Origin: Haematococcus lacustris
Lineage: Eukaryota; Chlorophyta; Chlorophyceae; Chlamydomonadales; Haematococcaceae
NCBI GenBank assembly: GCA_030144725.1
Contig: JASKMD010000026.1
Span: 3,173,121-3,237,120, forward strand
Length of the DNA: 64,000 bases
Reading direction: 5' to 3'
Shown here: positions 33,256 to 44,759 of the stretch, in pieces
Position numbering within the stretch: position 1 is the first letter of the stretch
Layout of the letters: each line of letters opens with the position of its first letter
Translations under genes and position numbers: made by a program
Notes under the pieces: model-generated
Databases searched by the model: none
Told to the model about the DNA's origin: nothing
The model's input: the letters and a program-made list of their open reading frames with translations, nothing else

Positions 33256-35047
33256 CCTCAACCCCTGAAGCCCCACACCACGCCGACACAGTCTCACCGC
33301 CGCCACCACCACCCTATGCGCTCCTGCATTATGTACTGCTGGTCTCTGCTACCGCTGGCAGCCCAGCGCCAGACATGCCCACCATAGGCCTCAATGCAGC
33401 CTCTGACTCCAAGCCCCTCACATCCCGGCCTAGCTGCCACCACAAGCCCTTGCTTCACAAGCCTGAGTGGTGGGGATGTGGGGAGGTGGGGAGGTGCTGG
33501 AGGTGAAATTGCTCAACTGCTCCCTTGTCCAGCGTACCTCCAGAGCCTATAAGAAATGGAGGATGGCCACCAGGGAGTGGATGCGGCATTGGATGCAGCA
33601 ATTGCGTACTGGCTCCCTTGTCCTGTGCAGCTTCAGGGCCTCTATGCCTTGCCAAGCCAGCCCTACAGCCTACTGCCAGGACGCCACTCAGCTGCTGAGC
33701 ACGGCTGCTGCCAAGAGATTGACACAGCGCCCCACACTTCACAGGAGAGCAGCGACCGCATGTCAGCAGTAGCAGTGGCAGGATGGCAGCAGCAAGTCAG
33801 CAGCAGCAGGTCGGCAGCAGCAGGACAGCAGCAGCCGCACGACAGCAGCAGCAGCAGCAGCAGTGGCAGGATGGCAGCAGTGGCAGGATGGCAGCACGCC
33901 ACGCTGCAGGAGGGCAGGGCTGGTGCCACCTGGCCTTACTCCTGGCAGCAGCTGGCCCAAGGCAAGATGATCTCCACCTTCTTGGCAGCGTGTGGCAACA
34001 TATCACCCTCTCAGCCCCATCACCTTGTGCAGCGCTGGGTCAGCTGGTGGAGGCTGGCAGCGGGAGGAGCGGCAGCAGACAGTGGAGGGCTGGGTCAAGC
34101 ACACGTGGCTGCCAGGCTCAGCTGCGTCTCAGCGCTGCCCTCCCAGGCTCTGTGCTCTCCTGCGCAGTCCTCCTCCTGCTGCCTAGCCAGCTCCCTAGCC
34201 ACCACCAGCAGGCCCCTGGTGTCCCAGCCAACATGGAAGGCCACATTTTCATGTACCCGCATGGCGGTGGCTGAACCTGACCAGCAGCCCCAGGATACCT
34301 CAGCGATGCCTGTTCAGCAACAAGACCTGCACTTGGTCGGCCCGTGCGCCTCCTGCCCTGAGCCTGGTGGTGGTGGTGGTGGTGGTGGTGGGCAGAACTG
34401 CACAGGAGCTGCTGCCTTGCAGTTGTCTGGCAGCTGGCTTGGAGGTACCCAGCAGCTGCCTTGCAGCTACCAAGCAACTGCAGCTAGACTGTCAGCCACA
34501 GCAGAGGCAAGGGGATGAGGCACAGCAACACTGGGGGCACCAGCTGCCACACAGCCATGCTGCTCACGTGTATGGCATGGGCTTGCGTGGCCTGAGCTGA
34601 ACCCAGCCCCCTGGCCCTCCCTGGTCAGTCAATTGCTCAAGTAAGGCCCGGGCTCCCCCTGCCCTCCTGGGCCCCCTGGTCTGTCAGCTGATCAAGCATG
34701 GCTCTCACTAGGTTGCGCAGGCTCCTGCATCCCCGCACTAAACCAGGAAGCGAGCAAAGGAGGGCATGCGGCCACTCAGTTGAAAGACCTAGACGGTGTG
34801 GCAGCACATGTCAGGTCGGGCTGGCTGACCTGCAGTGTGCAGGTGTGCTGCGTGCAGGCGGCCTAGTAGCCCATGGCCAGCCAGCAGCACTCGTGACAGT
34901 AGGCTCATGGACTCAGTCGTCACAGCTTGTCGCAGGCTGGCTGGATTGTGGACAGGCTGGGGTTCATGGCAGGGTCCAGTTCAACAAGGATGTTGTGTAC
35001 TGCCAGTGGGCTTCCCTGCCAAACCTTAGACTAAAGCCATGTCACTT
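33256..35047. other. 3' flank of the regulator and spacer
   Basis: No recognisable protein. CAG-rich tandem words at 33780-33900 (GGCAGGATGGCAGCAG repeated) and a GGT run at 34366-34392. Frames at 33556-34518 are long because of these repeats; no motif supports them. Confidence 0.45.
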
Positions 35048-35173
35048 GGGTCAGGCAATGGTGGAGGGGGAAGGCGGCCATGCCATGTGCATGGGAGTTC
35101 TACGCAGACACCGTTTAGTGGTGGTCCCCAGTGGTCCACTCCAATGTAGGCCCTGGTGAGGGTTGAGGTGCTG
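35048..35173 (+). repeat. solo Fanzor 3' tail (no coding part)
   Basis: Starts GGGTCAGGCAATGGTGGAGG and ends GGTGAGGGTTGAGGTGCTG. It aligns with the non-coding tails of the Fanzor copies at 52557-52819 and 60146-60407: GGGTCAGGCAATGCTG start, GCCATG...ATGGGA(A/G)(C/T)TC centre, (T)AGTGGTCCAC then CAATG(A/T)AGG, and terminal AGGTGCTG. No Fanzor codons precede it. Confidence 0.75.
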
Positions 35174-36774
35174 CCAGTGGGCTTGGAGGTTTGGAGGCTA
35201 CTATGCCTCGAGAAAGCCTTGCAGACTGAGCACCTTGCTGCTGCCTGTGGTTGGGGTGAGCAGTAGGGTTTTGTCGCAGGTTGGCTGCAGGCTGGCATGT
35301 AGAGCAGTGGAGCAGAGTGGGAGCAGGCAGGCAGGTGCTGCTGATGTCGAACAGGGCGGCAGACAGGAAGGCAGGCAGGCAGGCAGACAGGTAGGGAAAC
35401 AGTGAGGTGACAGGATGCCTGTCCAGAAGGCAGGTGGGCAGGCAGGCTGTGTAGTGTATTGCAGGGCGCCCTCACGTCGCCCTCCACAGTACAATGATAT
35501 CACATCATCACACTGTCGCTGCTGTCACGTGACATCAGGCACTTGGGCAGCAGAGTCATGCCCCGGTAGGATACTTCTTGCCTAAGGGAGGTGCTGCAAG
35601 ATGGTAGTGTGATGGCTGGCAGTGTTTGGGGCATGGCAGGCAGGTTTATCATACAACTGGGATGGCAGTAGTTGCGAGGTGGGCCGGCTGCTGGAATAGC
35701 AGGCAGGTTGGCGGCTAATGGCTTGCGTCAGTGTTGCCGTGAGGCCGCAGGCAGGTGGGTGGGAGGGTGGTAGGGTAGAGAGCTAGGCTGGGTTAGGAAT
35801 GGGGGCCTGATGAAGCCAGCTGCGGGCCTCACAGGAAAGGCCTGAGTAGCTATCAAACATTAATGGGAGGCAAGGAGGTGGAGGGTCTTCTGGTCGTTGA
35901 TTATGGTTCCACTGCGTAGTTACCGTCAGCTTGGTATGGCTGCTTGGCCGTGAGTTGTGCCTGGGCCTGTCTGCTGGCCGTTTCGAGTCAAGTGCTATAC
36001 GATGTGTGTGTGTGCGGCAATGAGATGTTTTTTGCCGGTTCAAACCGCCTAAATGTTGACATGGGAGCTATTCTGCAGGAATAGATGATGGTAGTTGTTG
36101 CAGTCTTTAAACACACATGGCGAGTCTAGCGAATGTGCGTAGTTTGTAACGCGTGTCTGGTGCTCTGGGGTAGTCTGGTGACATTTCGCGAAGTCACCCG
36201 TCAGCTTCTTGACCAGAAGCTGACACTTACAGCTCTTCCCAGCCCAACCCGACCTCACTGACACGGTCACACAGTGGTGTAGGACTAGTGACGACTGCTG
36301 GTCAGTGTCGGCCTCCCTGGGCTATTTCACTTGTTTAGCATTTCAGCCTTGTCAAGTGGTATCAGCGCATGTCTGTCATACTATACCAAAAGCAAGGGAG
36401 ACACTAAACCTATCAAAGACACTGCCAGGTTGGAAGGTTGTGCCGAGGGCCAGGGACTGTCACGCCACTACTAGGCCGTAGCTCTGCCGCAAGAGTCAAC
36501 CAAATATACAGGAGTTGCCGTCACACAGTGTATGATTAACTACTGGCATACTCTAGATAACAAGGCTAATCACGAACCCAAGCATATGGGCACTATGAAG
36601 CTGTCATATACAGGCACATGTTGCCCGCAGGGCCGATGAGAGAGGTGAAGAACCTGGTTTGTGATGCAGAATGTTTTCTTGCGGATTGTGCATGCTGCAT
36701 GCCGTTGCCTCTGCATTCGCCGCTGTGGGGGCCCATGTGGGTTTGACCGGTTGAGACCTCTACCGGATAAGTCG
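35174..36774. other. spacer before the EMSY-like gene
   Basis: GGCAGGCAGGCAGGCAG run at 35369-35395; otherwise no gene, RNA or repeat that I recognise. An N-terminal extension of the next gene is open from 36661 but its Cys-rich composition looks non-coding. Confidence 0.45.
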
Positions 36775-37691
36775 ATGACATCGCAAGACTTGCGTCGCAA
36801 TGATTTGCGTCGGCAGCGGATCAACGAGGAGGCGTACGTCGCGGTGCTTAAGGCGGTGATGCTACGGAGCCTTAATCAGGACTCGGACATGGTGGGTTCA
36901 CTCAGCGCATTGCATCACAAAGCAAGCCCACATCAAGAAATCTCTCATCCATCTAAGACTCGAGCCCTCAGCAGACTGACCTTGCGGCTGACAAGCTAAT
37001 GATAAACATTAAACAATGACACCCTGTTGTGCCGGCACATCGCACTGTTGGTGGGATTGAAGTAGCACGAGTGTGGTGTCGAGCGTCTGTGCCCCTGCCT
37101 GTGTTGGTGCAATTGCAGCGCACTCGCATGCTGCTGGCTAAGCTACGAAGTGAACTGGCCATACCCAACGAGCAGCACAGCGCGCTGATGAGGTTTTTCC
37201 TTGACCACAAAGCCACTGGTGCCCTGGAGCCACTGTGAGTCAGGCAGGCACTAAGGCCGCAGCACTTGCATGGGCAACAGTCACACAAGCTGTCTGCTGG
37301 TGTGCTCCATGCATCTGTCTCCAAGCGCCCATGCTCTTTCCCATGTGGCTTGCGCAGGCTATTGTCTGACGCCCCCTTCCCCCTCCCTAAAGGACTGCTG
37401 TCTGCGCCACCACCCGCCACCCCGCCCACAGCGCTGCCCCCCACCGCTGACGTGGCAGGCCATGGCTCACAGGGTGGGCCCAGCCTTGGCTCAGCTCACC
37501 CCAGGGGGGCAGCAGGCAGGGGTTCAGGGCAGTGGGCCGAGGCAGGATCCGAGGTAGAGGGGTCATCGCCAGAGGGTACCCCCCCAGGGGCTGGGCAGCC
37601 CCCCCTGGCATTGTTACACCCCCCAGCCCACCACCACCACCACCACCATCACCACCAGCAGCCTCGCTCACATGGCCATCCCCCACCACAC

Positions 37692-37730
<39 letters not shown>

Positions 37731-40123
37731 GTGGTGCAGGTGGTACAGCAGCAGGGGCCGAGGCAACCTGCTGCGAGTGCAGCTCACCCAGCAGCGGGGA
37801 CGGCTCGGGGCATGGGGTCCAACCGCCTGCCTTCTCAGGCCACTGCCAGCCACACAGCTGCCACCCCTCCAGCTGCAGCAGCTGCAGCAGCGGGGGCAGG
37901 GGCGGCAGCCTCAGCTTCCACCCAGCTTCTCTCTAGCAGCCGCAAGCGGCGGCAGCGGCGGCAGCAGCTGTGGGAGCTCAGCGACTCAGACACCGAAGAT
38001 GAGCAGCCGGGTCTTGAGGCAGCTGGCGCGGCGGCAGGGGATGGCTGGGACGCTGAGTTGGTTCAGACAGCTCAGCAGCAGGGGCACGGGCACGGGGTGG
38101 GGCTGGGTCCGAGGCGGGGTTCACAGCAGCTGCAGCAGCTGCAGGCCGCTGAAGAGGGTGGTGCTGGAGGGGCAGCAGCAAAATTGGAGGTGGGGTGTGT
38201 GACAGTCGTGTGTAGCAGAAAGCTCCTGGGGCAGCTGGGCAGCTGGGCAGCTATGTCATCAGCAGGCCTAGCTGCTAGTGGCGGCATGCTGCTGCTGCTG
38301 TGAGCTGTGATGATGGGAGATGCTGGCGCAGCTGCTGGTAACAGCCTTGTCCATCTCCGACTGCTGCTGCTGTTACTGCTGCTGCTGCTGCTGCTGTTGC
38401 CGCTGCGGCTATTGCTGCTGCTGCCCCAAGGGCCAGGTGACAAATTGCTGTTGTGCCAATGGTATGTGTGACTCATGTGACGCATGGCAGCACCTTGTAG
38501 GACAAGTGTTGTTCATACATGACATGCTTGCCTGTGCCGTATGTGTGATGTCACAGTCAAGCGCACTCCCAGCCCTGATTGGCGCCAAGGTCCAGCGCTT
38601 CTGTGAGTGGGAGCAGCCCGAGGCCAGCAACAGGCAGCTGCCAGGCAGTCCTGCCCCATAAGTCATCAGCTGCTTTTGCTGCTGCTGTTGCTGCTGTCGC
38701 TGCTGTTGCTGCTGTCGCTGCTGTTGCTGCTGTCGGTGCTGTTGCTGCTGTTGCTGCTCATAAGCATAAAGGAACCCCATGCATGGCTGGGTGGGCAGGG
38801 CAGGCAACCACTGTGCCAGGCAGGCCTGTGGGTATTGTGCACATGACCCATGCCATGTGGTTAAGACATGAGGCATTGTATGACCAAACTAGGCCTCTCT
38901 AGAGCCCTGCGGGATGTTCCTGGGCTCGACCCACGTGACATCCCTTGTTTGCATGTCCTAGTTTGTGTAAGCATGTCTCATGCAGGAGCATGCAGCATGT
39001 AGGAGCATGGAGCATGTGTGGATTTACCTATCTGCTGCTCTCATAATCAAGTTCGTATCCCATTCTTGTGCTTGCACAAATGTATGATTATCTTTACGTT
39101 GACATTCCTGGTCAGAGGGAAGCAAGGGCATGCTCCAAGCCTACTCTCCTTCATTTGTGCCGCCTGACAGTGAGGGCGGAGTCTTTCTTTTGTTCTTACG
39201 TTGACGCCTTTGTCGTGTTGAGCAGGGCCTAAGGAGGGTCAGTGGTTTGTTGGGGTGGTCACAGACTACCGCCCCCGGGACAACAAATACTGGTGAGTGG
39301 GTTATGGATCCACTCCCCCTGCTCTGCACCACTCCTTCCAGTTCACTCTTGTTGCATTTGTATCCATGTGGCCTCCATGCACTGCGCACATCACTCTTGC
39401 ATGCCAACATCACACCCTCACCATCTCGAACACCCTCATCTGCGTCCCTTCTGGCGACATTGTGTCGCACGGGGCAGTAATGGATGTCGTTACCAATAGG
39501 GTGTTGTCGATTGGGTATTTGTCGTCTGTTGCTTAATGTGGAGGATGCTGCACCATACAATATCCTGCAATGCCATGCCAACAATGATGCTGCAGCATCA
39601 CGTATGACGTGGGCACGAAGAACGAGTCCATGGAGTGGTATGACATCATGGCGGCGGAGGCAGTTGGAGATCCACAGAGGTCACACTATCAGCTGACTAC
39701 AGAGAAGGTCGACCTGCGGCGCTTCACTAGCACGCGAGCATGTAGGTGGAAATGCCTGCAGCCTGTGGTCATGTGGCTCTACGCCAGGTTCCCAATGCCC
39801 AAAGCTGTTGTTGCCTTACTGTACTGCGCCTTGTTGTGAGGTCCTATCGGTATTCCCTAGTTCTTTGTTTTTGCTGCCACTCCTGTCCCTGCTGCTGCCC
39901 GCTGACGCCTGCTACCGCTCCTATCCCTGCTGCTGCCCGCTACGCAGTTCAAAACAGCTCCGTGCTGAACCCAAAGTCAAAGAAGGCTGGAGGGGGCCCA
40001 GGCAATCAGGCTGCCAAGCTCTCCCCCTCTTGCTCAGCCGACCTGTCAGTGGGTGCCCTCACGCCAACCTCAAGGACAGGGGCCCCTAAGAAGCACAAGC
40101 TCATGTCCGCCCTCATGGTGTGA
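36775..40123 (+). CDS. EMSY-like protein: ENT domain plus Tudor/Agenet-type domain, seven exons
   Basis: Exons: 36775-36891, 37119-37234, 37358-38189, 38557-38602, 39226-39292, 39596-39741, 39948-40123. All phases match; 499 aa. Exons 1-2 encode the ENT (EMSY N-terminal) helical domain: INEEAYVAVLKAVMLRSL, then RTRMLLAKLRSELAIPNEQH. Exon 3 is a long disordered linker (His run, Gln run, Pro/Ala/Gly). Exons 4-6 encode a Tudor/Agenet-like reader: LIGAKVQRFWPKEGQWFVGV, then VTDYRPRDNKY, then ITYDVGTKNESMEWYDI. Order and motifs match plant EMSY-LIKE (EML) proteins, nuclear factors that read histone marks and act in immunity and flowering in plants. Exon 7 ends with a basic KKHKLMSALMV tail. ATG 36775 is chosen because the composition turns protein-like there. 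Confidence 0.87.
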
Positions 40124-41737
40124 TGCCACATGGGAGGGGCTCACATGGGTGGTTGCCCGCATGGAGCATGTCTGCATGCTGGGCTTGCATGTGCAAGTCG
40201 GCGTGCTGGGCACTGAGGTGCTGCAGGACAGGCCAGCGGAGGGGCGGTGCGGTTGCGGTGAGCGAGAGGCAGCAGTACATGAAGGAGAGTGGGGCAGGGG
40301 GCTGTATGTGGGGCCACACGCATGTGGGTCTTGGCTGGGCGGGTTCCTTTGTACGCCCAGGCCAGTATTGAGATAGTGGCTCCAAGCACTGCACAGCACT
40401 GGCAGTGGCACTCAATGCCACCCGCCTGCCGCCTGCAACAGCCTTGGCAGCAGCCTCTGTGGCAGCAACCATGTATAGAGACTGCTACAACTGCAGCAGC
40501 AGCAGCAGCAGTGTCAACAGCAGCGGCAGCAGCGTCAACAGCGGCGGCAGCAGAAGCAGACTGAGAAGCAGCTACGGCAGGATAACGATCGTCAAGGGAA
40601 GGGAAAGGGGCAGCAGCAGTTGTTGTTTGGGGTCAAGGGTGACGTAAATGTAGCTCAGGTATGGATAGCATAGATGCGGCAGCGGCAGCAGCTTCAGGAG
40701 CAGCAGGAGCAGCAGACGTGAGGATTCAGGAGGGGCGAGAGAGGCAGGAAGGCAGCATCATGCCGACCTGCGCTTGACCACATAGACTCTACACACAGTG
40801 CTGGCCTGGCTACAGCTCCTAGTCAAAACACTAGCCATGCATGACAAGAGAGAGCTGCTGCCATGCGGAAGACCAAGAGCGGCACCCAAATAGCAGCACG
40901 GGATTCAGGAGAAGAATGAGATGGTTCACACCACTTCAGCCGCCAGTCAGGCAATCAGGCTCCTTGGCCAGGCCAGGGGGCTGAGGCACGATGTGCGGGG
41001 TTGAGCAAATCTTGTCAGCCAGGTCGGCAGTGTTGCAGTGCTGTCAGCACCTGGCGTGCTCTCTTCACCAGCAGGGCTGCTAGCAGGGGTGGTTGCAGCT
41101 GTGGCAGGTCCAGCTAGGCAGGAGTGGCAAGCAAGTCAGTTTGGACCCTGTACGACCCAACACCTCCTGCGCATGCCTCTGTGCACTAGTGTGGAAGCCA
41201 CCCTGCATGCACCAGCCATGCTATGGTGCACGCATTGGACAAGCCACCATATCATAGCCTGCCTTGGCACCAGCACATTTACTAAGATTCAGGCTTCGTG
41301 CATCCATACTCTTTTGGGGTCGCTCTACAGCCTGGTTTGTCCTGATTAGGCCACACCAGATGCCGCTTGGCGCGACCTGGTTAGGCTGCCACTGGCAATG
41401 TGCTCTTGGAATTCTCTTGGAATGGCGGATTCAAAGACTTATTCACAGATCTGGTGGCGCAATGACGCTGAACCTACCCAACTATTGGTCTGCTACCTAC
41501 CCGTTGCGACACTCGACTCCGACGGTTTCATTCGCTCCAGGTCCTCCTGTCCGAGGCTATCTAGCAGCTACATGCCCGTCATCAAATGTTCCTTGTTGAA
41601 CAAGTTTTGTTGTCTGGTTAGGCAACACCTGGATGTTACTCGTGCTCAGTGGCGGTGACAGAGCTCTCCATGATAGACTATTGTCAGGAAGTCTGCCCGG
41701 GAATCGAACCCAACCTTACATCATCTCACCACATAAC
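40124..41737. other. spacer between the EMSY-like gene and the GGGGC array
   Basis: CAGCAGCAG/GTCAACAGC words at 40490-40560. A 41264-41658 frame pair does not match any family I know. The sequence GGGAATCGAACCC at 41699-41711 reads on the minus strand as a pol III B-box/T-arm; see rejected items. Confidence 0.4.
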
Positions 41738-42844
41738 GGGGCGGGGCGGGGCGGGGGCGGGGCGGGGCGGGGCGGGGCGGGGCGGGGCGGGGCGGGGCGG
41801 GGCGGGGCGGGGCGGGGCGGGGCGGGGCGGGGCGGGGCGGGGCGGGGCGGGGCGGGGCGGGGCGGGGCGGGGCGGGGCGGGGCGGGGCGGGGCGGGGCGG
41901 GGCGGGGCGGGGCGGGGCGGGGCGGGGCGGGGCGGGGCGGGGCGGGGCGGGGCGGGGCGGGGCGGGGCGGGGCGGGGCGGGGCGGGGCGGGGCGGGGCGG
42001 GGCGGGGCGGGGCGGGGCGGGGCGGGGCGGGGCGGGGCGGGGCGGGGCGGGGCGGGGCGGGGCGGGGCGGGGCGGGGCGGGGCGGGGCGGGGCGGGGCGG
42101 GGCGGGGCGGGGCGGGGCGGGGCGGGGCGGGGCGGGGCGGGGCGGGGCGGGGCGGGGCGGGGCGGGGCGGGGCGGGGCGGGGCGGGGCGGGGCGGGGCGG
42201 GGCGGGGCGGGGCGGGGCGGGGCGGGGCGGGGCGGGGCGGGGCGGGGCGGGGCGGGGCGGGGCGGGGCGGGGCGGGGCGGGGCGGGGCGGGGCGGGGCGG
42301 GGCGGGGCGGGGCGGGGCGGGGCGGGGCGGGGCGGGGCGGGGCGGGGCGGGGCGGGGCGGGGCGGGGCGGGGCGGGGCGGGGCGGGGCGGGGCGGGGCGG
42401 GGCGGGGCGGGGCGGGGCGGGGCGGGGCGGGGCGGGGCGGGGCGGGGCGGGGCGGGGCGGGGCGGGGCGGGGCGGGGCGGGGCGGGGCGGGGCGGGGCGG
42501 GGCGGGGCGGGGCGGGGCGGGGCGGGGCGGGGCGGGGCGGGGCGGGGCGGGGCGGGGCGGGGCGGGGCGGGGCGGGGCGGGGCGGGGCGGGGCGGGGCGG
42601 GGCGGGGCGGGGCGGGGCGGGGCGGGGCGGGGCGGGGCGGGGCGGGGCGGGGCGGGGCGGGGCGGGGCGGGGCGGGGCGGGGCGGGGCGGGGCGGGGCGG
42701 GGCGGGGCGGGGCGGGGCGGGGCGGGGCGGGGCGGGGCGGGGCGGGGCGGGGCGGGGCGGGGCGGGGCGGGGCGGGGCGGGGCGGGGCGGGGCGGGGCGG
42801 GGCGGGGCGGGGCGGGGCGGGGCGGGGCGGGGCGGGGCGGGGTG
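41738..42844. repeat. GGGGC pentanucleotide array, 1.1 kb
   Basis: About 220 nearly perfect GGGGC units with a single extra G near 41755. The array is so homogeneous that its assembled length may be wrong. RGGAG- and PPRPA-type frames are artefacts. Confidence 0.97.
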
Positions 42845-43239
42845 GGGTCTGGCTGGCCGCGCTCTAAAGGGATCCAAAGCTCATTTCTGTGTGCGGCTAG
42901 AGTGCGTACCAAAACTGTCCCTTCTTGGCGTGATGCGTACCATCCCCTGCATGGTACCCAGGCACAGCGTGCAGCTCCGCAAATGCGCCAAGTGAGGTGC
43001 GCCTAAGCTCAGCTCTGGCAGTGAACAACGAGCACTACCGACTTTTCCGAGTCGTCAGGCGCTCATCAGGGGCACACCTTTCTGACCCGCAGCTGTCACT
43101 ATCTTCTCGTAGAGTGAGTAAGCATGGCACAACAACCAAACGTAGCTACACACAAACTACACCATTTGCTTGCCGGCCCTGCCATTATGCCCCGCACATG
43201 CACACCCTTGAGCTTCAACAACTTCTTATCCGCACGCTC

Positions 43240-43306
43240 TCGCCTAGGGTCTATCTCCTGAGCTAGCCTAGGGTCTATCTCCTGAGCCTAGGGTCTATCT
43301 CACATC
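43240..43306. repeat. short tandem repeat of AGCCTAGGGTCTATCTCCTG
   Basis: Three imperfect copies of CCTAGGGTCTATCTC with CTGAG(C) spacers, about 20-bp period. Confidence 0.85.
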
Positions 43307-43640
43307 ATCCATCGTTATTGGGAAGCTGCGATCGGAGCCAAGAGTAGGCCCGTGAAGGCACCCAATGCTGTGCAATTGATGTTTGCAAATAGTTCCACCG
43401 TCAGAGTGAGACCGTGGCGCGGCGGTGAGCGTGACAGTTTTGTCTGAGCCTGGGTTTGGTTGGTGCTGGTGCCGTCAAGGGTGAAACGTAAGAATGCAGC
43501 ACACTCAACGAGAAGACATGAAGAATACTTACATCATGAAGAGATCACATCAAGTCTCATCTCGCACCATCGTTTAGGTCTCAGGTTGAGAAGTTTAGCC
43601 AACAAGAAACGAGGTCAAGTAGACGAAGCGGACAATTTTG

Positions 43641-43673
43641 GCCCCCATTGTGTTGAATTTGAGTTAATTCGAG
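43641..43673 (+). repeat. dispersed word GCCCCCATTGTGTTGAATTT, copy 1
   Basis: GCCCCCATTGTGTTGAATTT then GAGTTAA recurs at 45199-45226 in the same orientation with one base changed, either side of the hAT remnant. Confidence 0.8.
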
Positions 43674-43947
43674 TGGCTTGTTGGCACCATCGCACCTGCT
43701 GCAAAGCTGGTGGAGGCATTGCAAGCCGACTCTGCCAACCTGGCTCATGCGCACTTTGGCATGATGGCGGTCGCTGCAGGGCTGGACATAACTACCAGGT
43801 GTGACAGCAAACGTAGCATTGAGTAATAGCTTGTTGGGCACATGGGCTTCTGGTTACCTGCTGTAGAATGCATGTTGTTGTTTGCTTGCTCCCTTGCTGC
43901 TGTTGCTGTTGCCTCTGCTCCCTATGCCTCTCCCTCTCGCTGTGTAG

Positions 43948-44759
43948 GTCCTGTCCACCTGCTTTCTTGGACGAGGCGATGGAGTTGGAGCAGCTGTGGA
44001 GTGATCGCATGGAGTATGGGCACCATGACGCGCTCTACCTGGCTGCTGCCCTGGACCCCAACTTCCGTGACAAACCTTGACAACGGACCAGTTGAGGGCA
44101 GCTGAAGACCTTGCAGCGCGGCTGACCAGTGCTGACGGCCGTGGCAATGATTCGGCCGCAGACTAGGTGGGCAGGGGATAGGACATGGGCATACGCATGG
44201 GCACAGGCATGGGCACTACCTCTACTACACAACCTATGTGTACTTCAACCAGCCACAGCATGGGCACAGGCATGGGCACTACCTCACAACGTTTTCACTG
44301 CTCCACAACGGCTAGGCTGCTGCCATCATTCTACCATTTCCTGCCTTGCGCCTGCAATGTTGTTAGGCACGGTACGAGTTCCACACCTGGTGCGGTGGGG
44401 ACAACATGACAAGAATGAAGCTGTCACCCTGCTACTTCTCCCCTCTCTTGCTGCGTGACGTTGTGGGGTGGTGGGGATGGTACGGCAAGGAGACCCCAGT
44501 GCTATTGGAGGTGGCACAACGGGTGTTCTGCACCCCAGCCACGTCAGCCGGTGTGGAACGCCTTTTTAGTGTTTGCAAGCTACTTTGGAGCGACAAGCGC
44601 AGCCGCCTGCTCATGGGGCGCATGTGGGCCATGGCCTATGTGTACTTCAACACGCAGGCGCTGAAGCGTGATGAGCAGCCCTTTGCTCCCACAGCTGCAG
44701 AGGAGGAGCAGTGGGAGGAGTGGAAGGCTAGCCAGCCCTTGAGGGCTCCAGTGGCCTAG
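43948..44759 (+). pseudogene. hAT-superfamily transposase remnant, C-terminal part
   Basis: Two pieces: 43948-44080 reads AFLDEAMELEQLWSDRM and YLAAALDPNFRDKP (the LDPRFK-like box of hAT transposases). 44430-44759 reads DVVGWWGWYGKETPVLLEVA, then VFCTPATSAGVERLFSVCK and MGRMWAMAYVYFN, the hAT C-terminal dimerisation domain, ending in TAG. Between them lies sequence with repeated GGGCACAGGCATGGGCACTAC words and stops (44170-44290). The RNase H-like DDE core and BED finger are not found. It is a dead 3' end of an autonomous element that could once have mobilised the MITE at 54390-54665. Confidence 0.8.

Noticed and set aside
33467..34518. Overlapping plus-strand frames of 100-320 codons
   Set aside because: CAG-type repeats keep them open; no domain, no matching splice pattern, composition shifts along each frame.
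41697..41712. Possible tRNA or SINE: minus-strand GGGTTCGATTCCC (T-arm/B-box)
   Set aside because: The upstream part of a tRNA would lie in the GGGGC array and no D-arm, anticodon arm or acceptor stem can be paired. At most the 3' scrap of a tRNA-derived sequence.
41633..43006. Long RGGAG and PPRPA frames on both strands
   Set aside because: Translations of the GGGGC array; no start context, domain or splice evidence.
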